From positions 1 through 51,221 of the forward strand of contig VFJQ01000016.1 of assembly GCA_009885995.1 (NCBI GenBank): DNA of 51,221 nt, read 5' to 3'. Shown here piece after piece: positions 7,908 through 16,782 of the stretch. The first letter of the stretch is position 1. Every line of letters starts with the position of its first letter. Below the pieces are notes generated by a model, which saw nothing but the letters and a program-made list of their open reading frames with translations, made no database searches and was not told where the DNA came from. A program made the position numbers and the translations under genes. This DNA comes from Verrucomicrobiota bacterium (GTDB lineage: Bacteria; Verrucomicrobiota; Verrucomicrobiia; Chthoniobacterales; Chthoniobacteraceae).

Positions 7908-10907
7908 ATGTCACCTCATCCCCGCGTCGAAACCCTCGAAGCCCGCATCGCCCCCGCGCTCTTTTTCCTCAGTGGCATGAGCAAGCAAGTCTTCGACGCA
8001 GCCGGCGTCTCGGCCAATGTCCAAGTGGCGCAGGTGGCGCAAGAGCTCGCGCAGTCCGACATCGCGGTGCTGCTGAAGCGGGGCGATTCTCTCATTCTCG
8101 ATGCCAACAACAACCACGCGCTCGACCCCGGCGAGACCTTCCTCATCACCGTGCTCGGTGGTCGTGGGATTGTCTTCGCCACAGACCTCGGCGACGGCTT
8201 GGGTGGTGCCGCGGACTCGAAGTTTGAATCCAACGAACTCACCGGCCTCGCCGTGTCCGGCGACTTCCAGGCGCGCATCAGCGTCGGCGTGAACGGCTCC
8301 ATCAACGGCTCCATCGTAACCGCACTCGATTCGACCAACACCTTCACCGCCACCGCCACGGCGCTCACGGTCCAGCCAACCGCCGACATCACCGGGCTCG
8401 ACATCGACGGCGCCGTCACGGGCAACATTTTCGCCGGTGGCTCGATCAGCCACGTCACCATCACCGGCATCGTGAGCGGCAATCTCGCCACCGGCACCGC
8501 CGTCAATGCGAACGCCGCGCACACCATCGCGCCGTCCGTTTCGTTCAATGGCGGCGGCAAGACCTTCCCCATCGCCGCCTTCACCCCCGCCGCCGGCGCG
8601 CAAGGCGGCAGCATCTCCGACGTGCGGCTCGATCACGGCGCGAAGAACATCCTCGCCGGATCCGGCGGCGACAACCACGTCGGCGCGCCGGGCCGCGGCG
8701 GCTCCATCAGTCGCGTCGCGATCACGATCGGCTCCGGCGATCCCGTCGCGTGGTTCCGCGCGGGCGACGGCGGCAAATCGAACATCGCTGCGGGCGCGCG
8801 CGGCGGAAACCTCACCGACATCGCCGTGCGGCTCACCGCCGATACGACCGACGGCCTCCTCCTCGAAGCCGGCGCAGGCGGACGCGGCAGCCTCGCCGGC
8901 GCCGGTGGTCCCGGCGGTGCGATCATGGACGCCACCGTCGTCACCTCCGGCTCCATCGACGTGTCGCTCCTGCTCATCGGCGGCGCGGGCGGCAAGGCCG
9001 AAGGCACGGGCGCAGGCGGTGCGGGCGGCGCGATCACCGACGCGGCGGTGCACGTGCTCGGCGCGAGCGAGATCGTGAAGAAACTCGCCATCACCGGCGG
9101 CGCGGGCGGCGAGTCCGTGCTCGGCGCTGGCGGTGCGGGCGGCGGCATCGGCAGCACCGAGGTCTTCACCGAGGCGGTCATCGGGGACGTGGCGGCCACG
9201 GGCACATTCGACATCGGCGGCGGCACGGGCGGGAAGGGCAAGACGCGCGGCGGCACCGGCGGCGCGATCATCGACGGCTCGGTCTTCCTGCGCGGCGATG
9301 TGAAAGCGCAGGTGTTACAGCCCGTGCTCATTCACGGCGGCCTCGGCGGAGCATTGGCCGCGGCCGCCACCGCAAAATCCATCGCGGGCAAAGGCGGTGC
9401 GATCACGGGATTCGTGCTCGGCCACTTCGCCGATGTGACCGCCGGCATCACCCTCGCCGCGGGCGATGGCGGCAGCGCCGCGCTCGCCTCCGCCGGTCGC
9501 GGCGGCGCGGGCGGCGCGCTCAGCGCATCGATCACCGGCTTCGGTGCCGCGAGCACCGACCTCATCGCCAAGGCCGGTGCCGGCGGTGCGGCGCCGAGCG
9601 GTGCGGGGAATGGCGGCGCCGGCGGCAGCATCGCGGGCACGACGATCACCGAAGCAGGCTCGCTCAAATCACTCACCGTGCAGGCCGGCCCCGGAGGATC
9701 GGCATCCGGCGCAGGCGGCGCGGGCGGGGCAGGCGGCGCGATCAAGACCCTGCGCATCACGACGGGCGATGTCTCCGGCGGGGTGAAAGTGCAGGCTGGA
9801 GCGGGTGGGGGCGGCTCGGGTCTCGCTGGCGGTGCTGGCGGCGCGATCTCCGCGTTCGTGTTTCAAAACGTGGGCAACCTCGCCGGCGGCATCCAACTCC
9901 TCGGCGGTGCCGGCGGTGCCGTGAGCAGCGCGGGTGCGGGCGGCGCGGGCGGCGGAATTTCCAACAGCACCATCACCAACGCGGGCATCGCGAAGAGCCT
10001 CCTCGTGGCAAGCGGCGCGGGCGGCAACGCGGCCACGAGCGGTGCGGGTGGCGCCGGTGGGGGCATCGCGCGCTTCACGCTGAACAATCTCGCCACGATC
10101 AGCGACCCAAGTTCGATCACTGCGGGCGCGGGTGGAAATGGCGGCGGCAGCCCCGGCGTCGGTGGTGCCGGCGGAAAGATCAGCACGCTGACGCTTCACG
10201 CCCTCGACTCGACGCTCGCCATCACCGCAGGCGCGGGCGGCGCGGCCGCCTCATCGAGCCGCGGCGGCGCCGGTGGCGCGATCGATGGCGTCAGCGGCGC
10301 GGTGGATCTCGCCTCATTCACTGCTGGCAACGGTGGCAATAGCGGCAACGGCTCTGGCGGCACAGGTGGCGGCGTCCGCAACATCGATCTCGACGCCGTC
10401 GGCACCTTCGTGCGCGCGCTTATCGCTGGCAACGGCGGCAACGGCACCACGCCCGGCGCGGGCGGTTCCGTCTCGAACGTGTCCGTCGCGGGCGACATCG
10501 GCGACTTCACACAAAACTTCGGCGCCACCGCGATGGGTGGCGTCTTCGCCGGCCAGGCGGGGAAGGTGGGCACCGTGGTCGCCGCCACGAAGAACGGCAC
10601 GATCAGCACCATCACCGCCACCCGCATCGCCGCGATGATTGCCGGCACGCCCGCGGCGAATCTGCTCACCATCGACAACGCGGTCCGGAAGATTTCCAAG
10701 ATCACCGCCGACCTCCTCGGAGCCGATCTCGATGGCGACGGCGTCGTGGACGTGACCGAAGCAGCCGGAAACAACCCGCCCGGCTACACCCTCGGCAATT
10801 CGCTCGACACCTTGCTCGACGGCATCGTGCTCGTCCGCTCCGGTGGCCTCGGCAAATTACCCACGCTCCCGAACGTGCTGAGCCGCTTCAACGTGGTTGA
10901 GGTCTAG
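7908..10907 (+). CDS. Large Gly-rich repeat protein with N-terminal LEARIAP motif
   Basis: A 999-aa protein, almost certainly a cell-surface or secreted repeat protein. It begins MSPHPRVETLEARIAPALFF; the L-E-(A/P)-R-x-(A/L)-P/L motif close to the N-terminus recurs in very large secreted proteins of planctomycetes and verrucomicrobia. From about residue 220 to 860 it consists of repeats of roughly 40-45 residues built on A-G-A-G-G ... G-A-G-G-A-I-x-x-(V/T/F), likely stacking as a parallel beta-helix. The C-terminus has a calcium-type loop DLDGDGVVDVTEA, followed by a non-repetitive end (VLSRFNVVEV). No classical signal peptide. ATG 7908 is preferred over an in-frame TTG at 7872. No Shine-Dalgarno. 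Function unknown. Confidence 0.88.
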   Translation: MSPHPRVETLEARIAPALFFLSGMSKQVFDAAGVSANVQVAQVAQELAQSDIAVLLKRGDSLILDANNNHALDPGETFLITVLGGRGIVFATDLGDGLGGAADSKFESNELTGLAVSGDFQARISVGVNGSINGSIVTALDSTNTFTATATALTVQPTADITGLDIDGAVTGNIFAGGSISHVTITGIVSGNLATGTAVNANAAHTIAPSVSFNGGGKTFPIAAFTPAAGAQGGSISDVRLDHGAKNILAGSGGDNHVGAPGRGGSISRVAITIGSGDPVAWFRAGDGGKSNIAAGARGGNLTDIAVRLTADTTDGLLLEAGAGGRGSLAGAGGPGGAIMDATVVTSGSIDVSLLLIGGAGGKAEGTGAGGAGGAITDAAVHVLGASEIVKKLAITGGAGGESVLGAGGAGGGIGSTEVFTEAVIGDVAATGTFDIGGGTGGKGKTRGGTGGAIIDGSVFLRGDVKAQVLQPVLIHGGLGGALAAAATAKSIAGKGGAITGFVLGHFADVTAGITLAAGDGGSAALASAGRGGAGGALSASITGFGAASTDLIAKAGAGGAAPSGAGNGGAGGSIAGTTITEAGSLKSLTVQAGPGGSASGAGGAGGAGGAIKTLRITTGDVSGGVKVQAGAGGGGSGLAGGAGGAISAFVFQNVGNLAGGIQLLGGAGGAVSSAGAGGAGGGISNSTITNAGIAKSLLVASGAGGNAATSGAGGAGGGIARFTLNNLATISDPSSITAGAGGNGGGSPGVGGAGGKISTLTLHALDSTLAITAGAGGAAASSSRGGAGGAIDGVSGAVDLASFTAGNGGNSGNGSGGTGGGVRNIDLDAVGTFVRALIAGNGGNGTTPGAGGSVSNVSVAGDIGDFTQNFGATAMGGVFAGQAGKVGTVVAATKNGTISTITATRIAAMIAGTPAANLLTIDNAVRKISKITADLLGADLDGDGVVDVTEAAGNNPPGYTLGNSLDTLLDGIVLVRSGGLGKLPTLPNVLSRFNVVEV

Positions 10908-11057
10908 GACGTGTCCTCATTGGATTCTATAGCAGGCAAGAATCGATCTGCCCGATTCCCACCTGCGCCGTTCACGGAGTGGTTCGCAGCGGGGGCGTCT
11001 CTCGACATCAATCCGATAAAGCGCGGCCGGCGTCTTCCTGCGCTCTTCTCCATCCAC

Positions 11058-11312
11058 TCACTCCACGCGGATCAAACCTCGATGCACAGCCACCATCGCA
11101 GCCTGCGTGCGATCAAGGACGTGGAGCGTTTTGAACAAGTGCGTGAGATGCAGCCTCACGGTCGGCTCGGCAATCCCGAGGGTATAGCCGATCTCCTTGT
11201 TCCTGCGTCCTTTCAGAATCCGCGCAGCTTCGGCCTTTCGTTTCGTCAGGAGCATGCCTGCATTGATTCGAGCGGACGATTTAGTCGCCCACGAAAACCA
11301 GCAACCGGACAC
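11058..11312 (-). CDS. Orphan LuxR/GerE-type HTH fragment
   Basis: An 84-aa frame (GTG 11312) or, more likely, a 65-aa protein from ATG 11255 (MLLTKRKAEAARIL). The sequence is a complete LuxR-type DNA-binding domain: KRKAEAARILKGRRNKEIGY, LGIAEPTVRLHLTHLF, then LHVLDRTQAAMVAV. No receiver or sensor domain is attached; only 70 bp separate it from the response regulator gene to the right, which encodes its own distinct HTH. It is either a truncated regulator or a genuine stand-alone HTH protein. The first turn of the HTH is slightly unusual: KRKAEAARIL replaces the typical (T/S)xREx(E/D)VL. No clear start signal. Confidence 0.55.
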   Translation of the reverse strand: MSGCWFSWATKSSARINAGMLLTKRKAEAARILKGRRNKEIGYTLGIAEPTVRLHLTHLFKTLHVLDRTQAAMVAVHRGLIRVE

Positions 11313-11382
11313 CGACCGTGAATCAGTTCATCGAACTTCTTCAGTGAACCATGCTCTCGCCGCTGCGACGCGTCGTGGTTGA

Positions 11383-12048
11383 TTAGAGCAGCCTCTCCCG
11401 CAGCGTTTTCGATACTGCGCCGGAGACGGTGTGGACGTGCAGCTTTTCGTAGATGTTGCGTATGTGTGTGCTCACCGTGTGGAAGCTAGTGTCTCGAGCG
11501 GAGGCAATCTCTTTCTTGCTAGAACCGTTGGTGAGATGCTTGAGGATGTCGCGTTCGGTTTCGGTCAGGCCATATTGTGGCGTGGCGGTTGGTTGGCCGA
11601 GGCGGGCGAGCAGATCGAGCACGCGGCGGGCAATATGGCTGTGGATCGAGGCTCCCCCGGAGGCAACTTCCTGCACCGCTGCGATGATTTCGCGGAGCGG
11701 CGAGGACTTGAGCAGGTAGCCGGAGGCGCCGGCGCAGATGGCCTGGAGGACACGGTCCTCGTCCTCGAAGACAGTGAAGAGCAGGATTTGCACAGCGGGC
11801 AGGCATTGCTTGAAAGCCTTGATACCCTCGATGCCACTCATGCCGGGTAACCCGATATCGAGCACGATGACCTGCGGGTGCTCGCTCGGGCGCATACGTC
11901 CGACTTCGCCGAGCGCGGTCTCGCAGCGGTCGAAGTGCGCTGTGCATTCCAGCGCTGGGCTGGAGGACAAAGCACGGGCCACCGTGCGGCGAAAGGCCGC
12001 TTGATCTTCGATCAGCCAGACGCGTAGCGGATCGGCGGTGACGCTCAT
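11383..12048 (-). CDS. Response regulator, NarL/FixJ (LuxR HTH) family
   Basis: A 221-aa two-component regulator. The receiver domain (about 8-125) has the acidic pair Glu14-Asp15, the phospho-acceptor Asp64 in VIVLDIGLPG, and the Thr/Lys switch residues (FTVFED and YLLKSS). The LuxR HTH lies at about 155-215 (LTETERDILKHLTNG, then TSFHTVSTHIRNIYEKLHV). Its ATG overlaps the stop of the sensor kinase gene upstream (ATGA), so the two are a coupled cognate pair. It should bind DNA when phosphorylated; the divergent secreted-protein gene at 14186 is a plausible target. The C-terminus (KTLRERLL) is complete. Confidence 0.95.
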   Translation of the reverse strand: MSVTADPLRVWLIEDQAAFRRTVARALSSSPALECTAHFDRCETALGEVGRMRPSEHPQVIVLDIGLPGMSGIEGIKAFKQCLPAVQILLFTVFEDEDRVLQAICAGASGYLLKSSPLREIIAAVQEVASGGASIHSHIARRVLDLLARLGQPTATPQYGLTETERDILKHLTNGSSKKEIASARDTSFHTVSTHIRNIYEKLHVHTVSGAVSKTLRERLL

Positions 12049-14045
12049 GTGGTGAGCACTCCTTGAAAAGGGACTTGGAAAACGACGCGCGTGCCACTGC
12101 CGGGCTCACTCGCTATCGTCGCCTGCCCACCGAGAGTTTCCGCGCGGCGCCTTAGGTTCTCCAAGCCTTGGCCGGTTATCGCCTGCGCGAAGGCAAAGCC
12201 CTTGCCATCGTCTTGCACGGTGAAGCTAAAGCAGTCGTCAGCCTCGCGGATCTCAATGGCGATATGGCGCGCGGCGGCATGCTTCCGAATGTTGTGCAGG
12301 GTTTCTTTGAAGGCGAAGACGACCTCGCGGCGGAGCGCGAGTGAAGTGGGACGCGCGGTGTCCGGTGCGGCGAAACTCCACTCCAAGCCGCTGAGATTTT
12401 GCCGCGCGGCTTCGCGCAGCCGCGCACAAAGATCACTCGAAGTTCCACCACGGTTCATCAGCCACACAATGTCGCGCATGGAATCGGACGTCTCCCGCGC
12501 TAGGTGCTCGATCTGTCGTAGATCTGGGCGCAGGCCGCCGGGCGCGCTCTGCTGCGCGAGTTCCGTGAGCAGCGCGATGTGGCCGAGATTGCAGCCGATT
12601 TCGTCATGTAGATCGGCGGCGATGCGGCGGCGTAGCGCGGCCTCGGTGGTTTGCCGCATCCGTCGGCTGCGCCAGGTGATGAGGGCACCCAGCCCGGCGA
12701 GAGCCGCAGCGGCACCGAGGAGAGCGTGCTGCGCCGAGCGGCTGGCCGCTTCGCTCAGGCGCTGGTGCTCTGTCGCGAGTGCGGCGAACTCCTGCTGGAG
12801 CTCGCGCCGTCGGGAAAGCCCGCGCAGCCAGTCGGGCAGCGGAATCAGATGCCCGCCAGGCGCCTGGCCGTCGGTGAGATAATTGGGATCCCAAAAAGCC
12901 AGCGCGGGCCTGACCGTCCCGGAATCACGCGCCGTTTTATCGCGCGCGACGTTTTGCCCGTCGGAATAGGCTTCGATCTCCGCAAGCGCGAACATGAACT
13001 CATCGGGACGCAGGTTCCATTGCGCCGTCGCTGTCATGCGCAGGTAGCGTGCGGTGGTCCGACGCGCGGAGACGGTGACGATGTTGTGCTGGGGATTCAC
13101 GTAGTCGGCGGCCGTGTAATTCGCGAGCATGACGGGTGTCCTGAAGTCCGGCTCAAGCGCCGACTCCAGCCGCCAGCGCACGGGAAAACCAAAGCCCCGG
13201 CTGACCGGGAAATCCGGCGGCATTGCAGGCACAAGCCGCACCTCTTCTAACACGCACGGCCGACCGAGATCGACCTGCGCCCAAAGAGGGGTGTCCTTTT
13301 CCCTCACCGTCCAACTGCGATAGCCATGTGTCACCGCGCGCTGTGCGTCGAGCGGGGCCAGCGGCAATCCAAGCGGCGTCTGCCCATCCACGAGATTGTC
13401 CTGTGACCAAAGGTTGGTGTGCCGCTCACTGCTGGTGACCCGAACGCGCGCACCGACCGCAACATTGCGCGGACCGCACAGGGCCATGATCTCGGCAAAG
13501 GCGACGAGTTCGGCGTCGCCGCGCGCCCAGAGCTTCAGCGCCGTAACGCGGATGAAACGCACCGCTCGTCCCCCTGCGGGCACCCAGACGGGCAGACGGC
13601 CGGGGTTCGGAAAATCGGCGCTGCCGGTTTCGTAGATCGTCCTGGCGTCGCTGAAGTCCTCCACGCTGGCCAACTCCACGCGGAAGCGCGGCGGGAAGCC
13701 GTAGCCCGCGCCGGGCAAACCGCCGCAAGGCAGGTCCACGGGCACGAGCACCACCGCATCCAACGGCTGCGTCACGTGCAGATCCATCGTGACCGCTCGC
13801 GCCAAGTGCGCGGCTTGTTTTGTGTCGGAATGCCACCCGAGGCGGAATGAAGCCGGTTCCTTCGGCTCCGGCGGCAGCCCGCCGAGTTCGGCTTCGAGGG
13901 TGCGCTGACGCTGCCCCTGGGCGCGCAGAGCGCGGGCGAAGGGATTCCAAGAGTCTGCTGCAACGACGGCATGGCACCCTGACAGAAAGAGTGCGCTGCC
14001 GAGGAAAGAGACAGCTAGGGCGGTCGAGGGGGAAGAACGCAGCAT
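12045..14045 (-). CDS. Sensor histidine kinase with discoidin-like extracellular modules
   Basis: A 666-aa membrane sensor from ATG 14045; that start gives a lipoprotein-like signal (ALAVSFLGSALFLSGC, Cys24), whereas upstream ATGs at 14078 and 14102 would add residues before it. Two beta-rich modules of the F5/8 type C (galactose-binding-like) kind follow (about 75-190 and 200-362), with the recurring pattern ARYLRMTA/VRFIRVTA and NVAxxA, and a partial third near 363-400. One TM helix lies at about 441-458. The cytoplasmic part is the NarX/HisKA_3 type: His480 in IAADLHDEIGCNLGHI, then an ATPase domain (DDGKGF and GQGLENLRRRAETLGG). Its partner is the overlapping regulator. The modules suggest a sugar or surface ligand. 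A lipidated Cys together with an internal TM helix is unusual. Confidence 0.88.
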   Translation of the reverse strand: MLRSSPSTALAVSFLGSALFLSGCHAVVAADSWNPFARALRAQGQRQRTLEAELGGLPPEPKEPASFRLGWHSDTKQAAHLARAVTMDLHVTQPLDAVVLVPVDLPCGGLPGAGYGFPPRFRVELASVEDFSDARTIYETGSADFPNPGRLPVWVPAGGRAVRFIRVTALKLWARGDAELVAFAEIMALCGPRNVAVGARVRVTSSERHTNLWSQDNLVDGQTPLGLPLAPLDAQRAVTHGYRSWTVREKDTPLWAQVDLGRPCVLEEVRLVPAMPPDFPVSRGFGFPVRWRLESALEPDFRTPVMLANYTAADYVNPQHNIVTVSARRTTARYLRMTATAQWNLRPDEFMFALAEIEAYSDGQNVARDKTARDSGTVRPALAFWDPNYLTDGQAPGGHLIPLPDWLRGLSRRRELQQEFAALATEHQRLSEAASRSAQHALLGAAAALAGLGALITWRSRRMRQTTEAALRRRIAADLHDEIGCNLGHIALLTELAQQSAPGGLRPDLRQIEHLARETSDSMRDIVWLMNRGGTSSDLCARLREAARQNLSGLEWSFAAPDTARPTSLALRREVVFAFKETLHNIRKHAAARHIAIEIREADDCFSFTVQDDGKGFAFAQAITGQGLENLRRRAETLGGQATIASEPGSGTRVVFQVPFQGVLTT

Positions 14046-14185
14046 GGCGGAGCACCAAATGCGCAAGGGCCATGCCATGTGCAAGCTTCCATCGTCTCGC
14101 ATGATTGTGCGATACCGCGTGCAAAGAAGGAGGCGAAAGTCGCGGTCATTAAGTCACCCTCAATCCAAACACCACCCCCCAGAAA
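14046..14185. promoter_or_regulatory. Divergent intergenic region, sensor kinase / secreted protein
   Basis: 140 bp between the divergent genes, probably with the promoters for both. Close to the rightward gene it is CA-rich without a Shine-Dalgarno sequence; a GGAGG at about 14129 is too far away to serve. No clear operator repeat was found. Confidence 0.4.
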
Positions 14186-16126
14186 ATGATCCCTCCAAAA
14201 CTCGTTCGTTTCCTCCTTGTCGTGCTCACGCTCCTGCCTGCTGGCCGGGCCGCAGGACAGAGCTTCCCAACCTTCAATCAACGCCGCGACTGGCTCCTCG
14301 GGTTGCCGATTCCCGCGAATAGCATTGCCGGCTCCGGTAAATACGGGATGCCCTTCGCGGTAGCCCGGCTCTGGCAAACCAACGGACAGGATACCGCCTC
14401 GCGCAACTTTGCCATCTGGGTCGCCGAAACCAAGTCTTACACGGACACAGCGCAGACCATCCGCGACTGGGACGCCGAGTCCATCTTTGAACCCGTCGGC
14501 GTGGTGCGGGCGGTCTTACAATGGAACGCCCAGTTTACCTCCGCGGAGCACACGCGGATCGCCGATGGCTTCCGCGCCAAACGGAACTGGGGCGGTGGCG
14601 GCACCTCTAATCACGAGATGTTGCGGTGGAGCAATGGTTATCTCCTCGCGCAGAAATATGGTGGTTCATGGTATCTAAAGTCCGCGGACGTCACCCCAAT
14701 GTCCGCGGCAAGCATGATGGCGCAATTGAAAGCGAACTTCAAACTGCGTGCCGAGGAAGTCTTCCGGCAGGACATGGACGAGTATAACTCACCCAACTAT
14801 CTTACTCATCACCTGATCCCCTTGGTGAATCTTTACGATTATTGCCAGGATGCTGAGCTAAAGGAAATTGCGGAGGCGATGCTCGCGCGCCATTTGGCGG
14901 CGCTAAGCCTTTGCGTTCACCAAGGGACGATTCTGGAACCGTTTGCCCGCAGCGGTCCGGCGCTGAATAATGGCTATCAAAACGTCGGGGCGAATGTCCT
15001 GGGCACAGGCAACGGTGCGTTGCTCATGAACTGGCTCTACTGGGGCCAGATTAATCCGACGGTCGGCCGGGTGCAGGAGCGATACGGCGGCGGCCCGGAT
15101 CTGATCTACCTGGCTGCGAGCAACTATCGGACGCCCGATCGCCTGGTTCAACTTGCCAACGGACAGGCCGGTCTTCCTTTTGAAGCGAAGCTGATGTCCT
15201 CGGACTGGCACGACACCGGGACGACAATCCGCCGCTACGCCTGGCGGACCGCAAGTTATGGGATCGGTTCCGGTGTCCGCTCTTTTTCCCCAGACGGTTA
15301 CTACCTGGCGCACCCAAGATTTGGCGTTCATTGGTCCTCGCCAGACGCGATGCATACGCTGCAAGTCGGGCACCCGTATTGGCAGTCGGATGAAGCAACG
15401 TGGACCGGCTGGCTCAAAAGCACCGACTCGCCGTTCATGCAGACTGCCCATTACCGGCACCTTGCCATCATCCTCTTCAATCATCCCACGGCCGACCCGT
15501 GGCCTACGCGCGGCCGCATCGACTGGTATCCGCTCCGCGCGGGACACGTGAATAGCTTGCGGACTGAAGTTTATGCCGTGTATCCGACCAGTGTGGACGA
15601 GCGCCCCGTATATTCATACCCCGACGGCACCCGCTGGTATTTCATTCGTGAAGGAGACACCTACATTGGCTTGCGAGTCCTGACGACCACATGGACCGAC
15701 ACCAATCCCGATGGATTGAGCGCCATCCTCGCGCGAACAAAAGCAAACGGCCAGCGTTGGCAATCCGCCTTTGTCATCGAAGTCGGAACCGCTGCGGAGC
15801 ACGGGACCTTCGCGAACTTCCAAACCCGGCTGAAAGCCAACACCCTCACCGTGAATTGGGGAACCGGGACGATCCCCGCGCAAACCGTCACGTATAACGA
15901 CGGTCGCGGCACGACATTGTCCGCCACTTACAACACCAGCCTCACCGAGGACGCGAACAAACGCATCTGGATGGCTCCGAGCGCGACACTCAATGGCGTC
16001 AATTACAACTGGTCGGGCTGGCCACTGCTTCAGGGCCCCTACGTGAACATCTCCAACAAGGTCCTCTCGATCAACGAAGACGCCACCACGCGGATCTACG
16101 ACTTGAGCGATCTGCCGACGCCATAG
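14186..16126 (+). CDS. Secreted protein, probable (alpha/alpha)-toroid polysaccharide-active enzyme
   Basis: A 646-aa exported protein. A signal peptide (LVRFLLVVLTLLPAGRAAGQ) is followed by a mainly alpha-helical part (about 25-340) with NHEMLRWSNGYLLAQKYGGSWY and EYNSPNYLTHHLIPLVNLYDYC, which looks like the toroid fold of heparinase and alginate-lyase families. A beta-rich part (about 345-640) with YGIGSGVRSFSPDGYYLAHPRFGVHWS completes it. A polysaccharide lyase or glycoside hydrolase role is inferred from this shape; no catalytic residue is identified. Tyr/His pairs occur in both parts. Divergent from a two-component system with sugar-binding-like sensor modules, which may control it. Confidence 0.78.
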   Translation: MIPPKLVRFLLVVLTLLPAGRAAGQSFPTFNQRRDWLLGLPIPANSIAGSGKYGMPFAVARLWQTNGQDTASRNFAIWVAETKSYTDTAQTIRDWDAESIFEPVGVVRAVLQWNAQFTSAEHTRIADGFRAKRNWGGGGTSNHEMLRWSNGYLLAQKYGGSWYLKSADVTPMSAASMMAQLKANFKLRAEEVFRQDMDEYNSPNYLTHHLIPLVNLYDYCQDAELKEIAEAMLARHLAALSLCVHQGTILEPFARSGPALNNGYQNVGANVLGTGNGALLMNWLYWGQINPTVGRVQERYGGGPDLIYLAASNYRTPDRLVQLANGQAGLPFEAKLMSSDWHDTGTTIRRYAWRTASYGIGSGVRSFSPDGYYLAHPRFGVHWSSPDAMHTLQVGHPYWQSDEATWTGWLKSTDSPFMQTAHYRHLAIILFNHPTADPWPTRGRIDWYPLRAGHVNSLRTEVYAVYPTSVDERPVYSYPDGTRWYFIREGDTYIGLRVLTTTWTDTNPDGLSAILARTKANGQRWQSAFVIEVGTAAEHGTFANFQTRLKANTLTVNWGTGTIPAQTVTYNDGRGTTLSATYNTSLTEDANKRIWMAPSATLNGVNYNWSGWPLLQGPYVNISNKVLSINEDATTRIYDLSDLPTP

Positions 16127-16266
16127 ATTTGCGTTAATCCGCTACCCTCGCGCGATAGTGCCCGCACGCCTTGGTCCCACTCTTGCCGCCTCACCCACAG
16201 AGGATGCGCCTGCGCTCAGAAATTCCAATACCCCGTCGAGTCCAGCCCCGGACTCACGCCCACGAG

Positions 16267-16680
16267 ATGGATCAAACCGGAACCCATCCACACGCACCAG
16301 CGACAACCGCATCGGCGGCGGGCCTTCCGGGCACCTCGCAGGATGGTTCTGTCGTCCAACAGAACGGTTTTGCTCCGGGGCAGAATCGTTCGGTTCCGCA
16401 TCAGGATGGTTCTGCTCCGCATCGGAACGAGTTTGTCGTCCATCCGGGCGATTGAGTTCCGCAACGGAACTATTCTGTCGTCCAGCAAAACGCGCCCGTT
16501 CCGCATCAGAACGGCCTTGTCGTCCATGCAGACGGCTCCGTTCTCCATCAGGATCATTCCGTCGTCCATCAGTCTCGTTCGCTTCCCGCTCAGAACGATT
16601 CTGTTCCGCATCTGTGCCGGTCTGTTCCCGATCAGAACGAGCCTGTCGTCCATCCGAACCACTCTGTTCCTCGTGAGATG
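16267..16680 (+). pseudogene. Heptad-repeat protein interrupted by an in-frame TGA
   Basis: From ATG 16267 (MDQTGTHPHAPATTASAAG) the frame enters the 21-bp repeat array and reads units such as GSVVQQN and RSVPHQD, then meets TGA at 16453-16455 in unit 6. Without that stop it would continue through all repeats and into the WDNATWNSGALWG sequence and the next gene. Variation among the units falls mostly in third codon positions of this frame, which indicates past or present translation here. ATG 16204 is an alternative start. No other ATG, GTG or TTG occurs in this frame between the stop and 16678, so the second half is unlikely to be translated independently. A true pseudogene, a read-through stop or a sequencing error are all possible. 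Confidence 0.45.
16345..16680 (+). repeat. Tandem array, 16 degenerate units of 21 bp
   Basis: Sixteen consecutive 21-bp units without gaps, ending exactly at the ATG of MPTWDN. The consensus resembles GGTTCTGTCGTCCATCAGAA + C, with a second version having GTTCCG for GTCGTC; the two versions often alternate. In frame, each unit gives seven residues: (G/R/D)-S-V-(V/P)-H-Q-(N/D). Differences between units concentrate at positions 3, 6, 9, 12, 15 and 21, the third codon positions of the plus-strand frame shared with 16678-17502. Frames 16158-16676 (+) and 16142-16735 (-) also stay open through the array, because 21 is a multiple of three. Confidence 0.92.
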
Positions 16681-16782
16681 CCGACCTGGGATAATGCCAC
16701 CTGGAACTCCGGCGCTCTTTGGGGGCCGGCCTCACCGCAGCCTCCGATCATTAACCCAACCCAACACCGCAAAACAAAATCC

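Noticed and set aside
5404..7980. 858-codon plus-strand frame
   Set aside because: It lies antisense to the ATP-grasp, peptidase and lipoprotein genes, with Arg/His/Leu-rich content and no recognisable domain.
10911..11321. 136-codon plus-strand frame after the Gly-rich gene
   Set aside because: Overlaps the recognisable LuxR HTH on the other strand and shows no protein-like features.
16345..16680. CRISPR array
   Set aside because: Units are contiguous with no spacers and are degenerate; no cas genes are in the window.
16142..16735. Minus-strand 197-codon frame through the 21-bp array
   Set aside because: Open because the unit is a multiple of three; the third-position variation supports the plus-strand frame. 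Not formally excluded.
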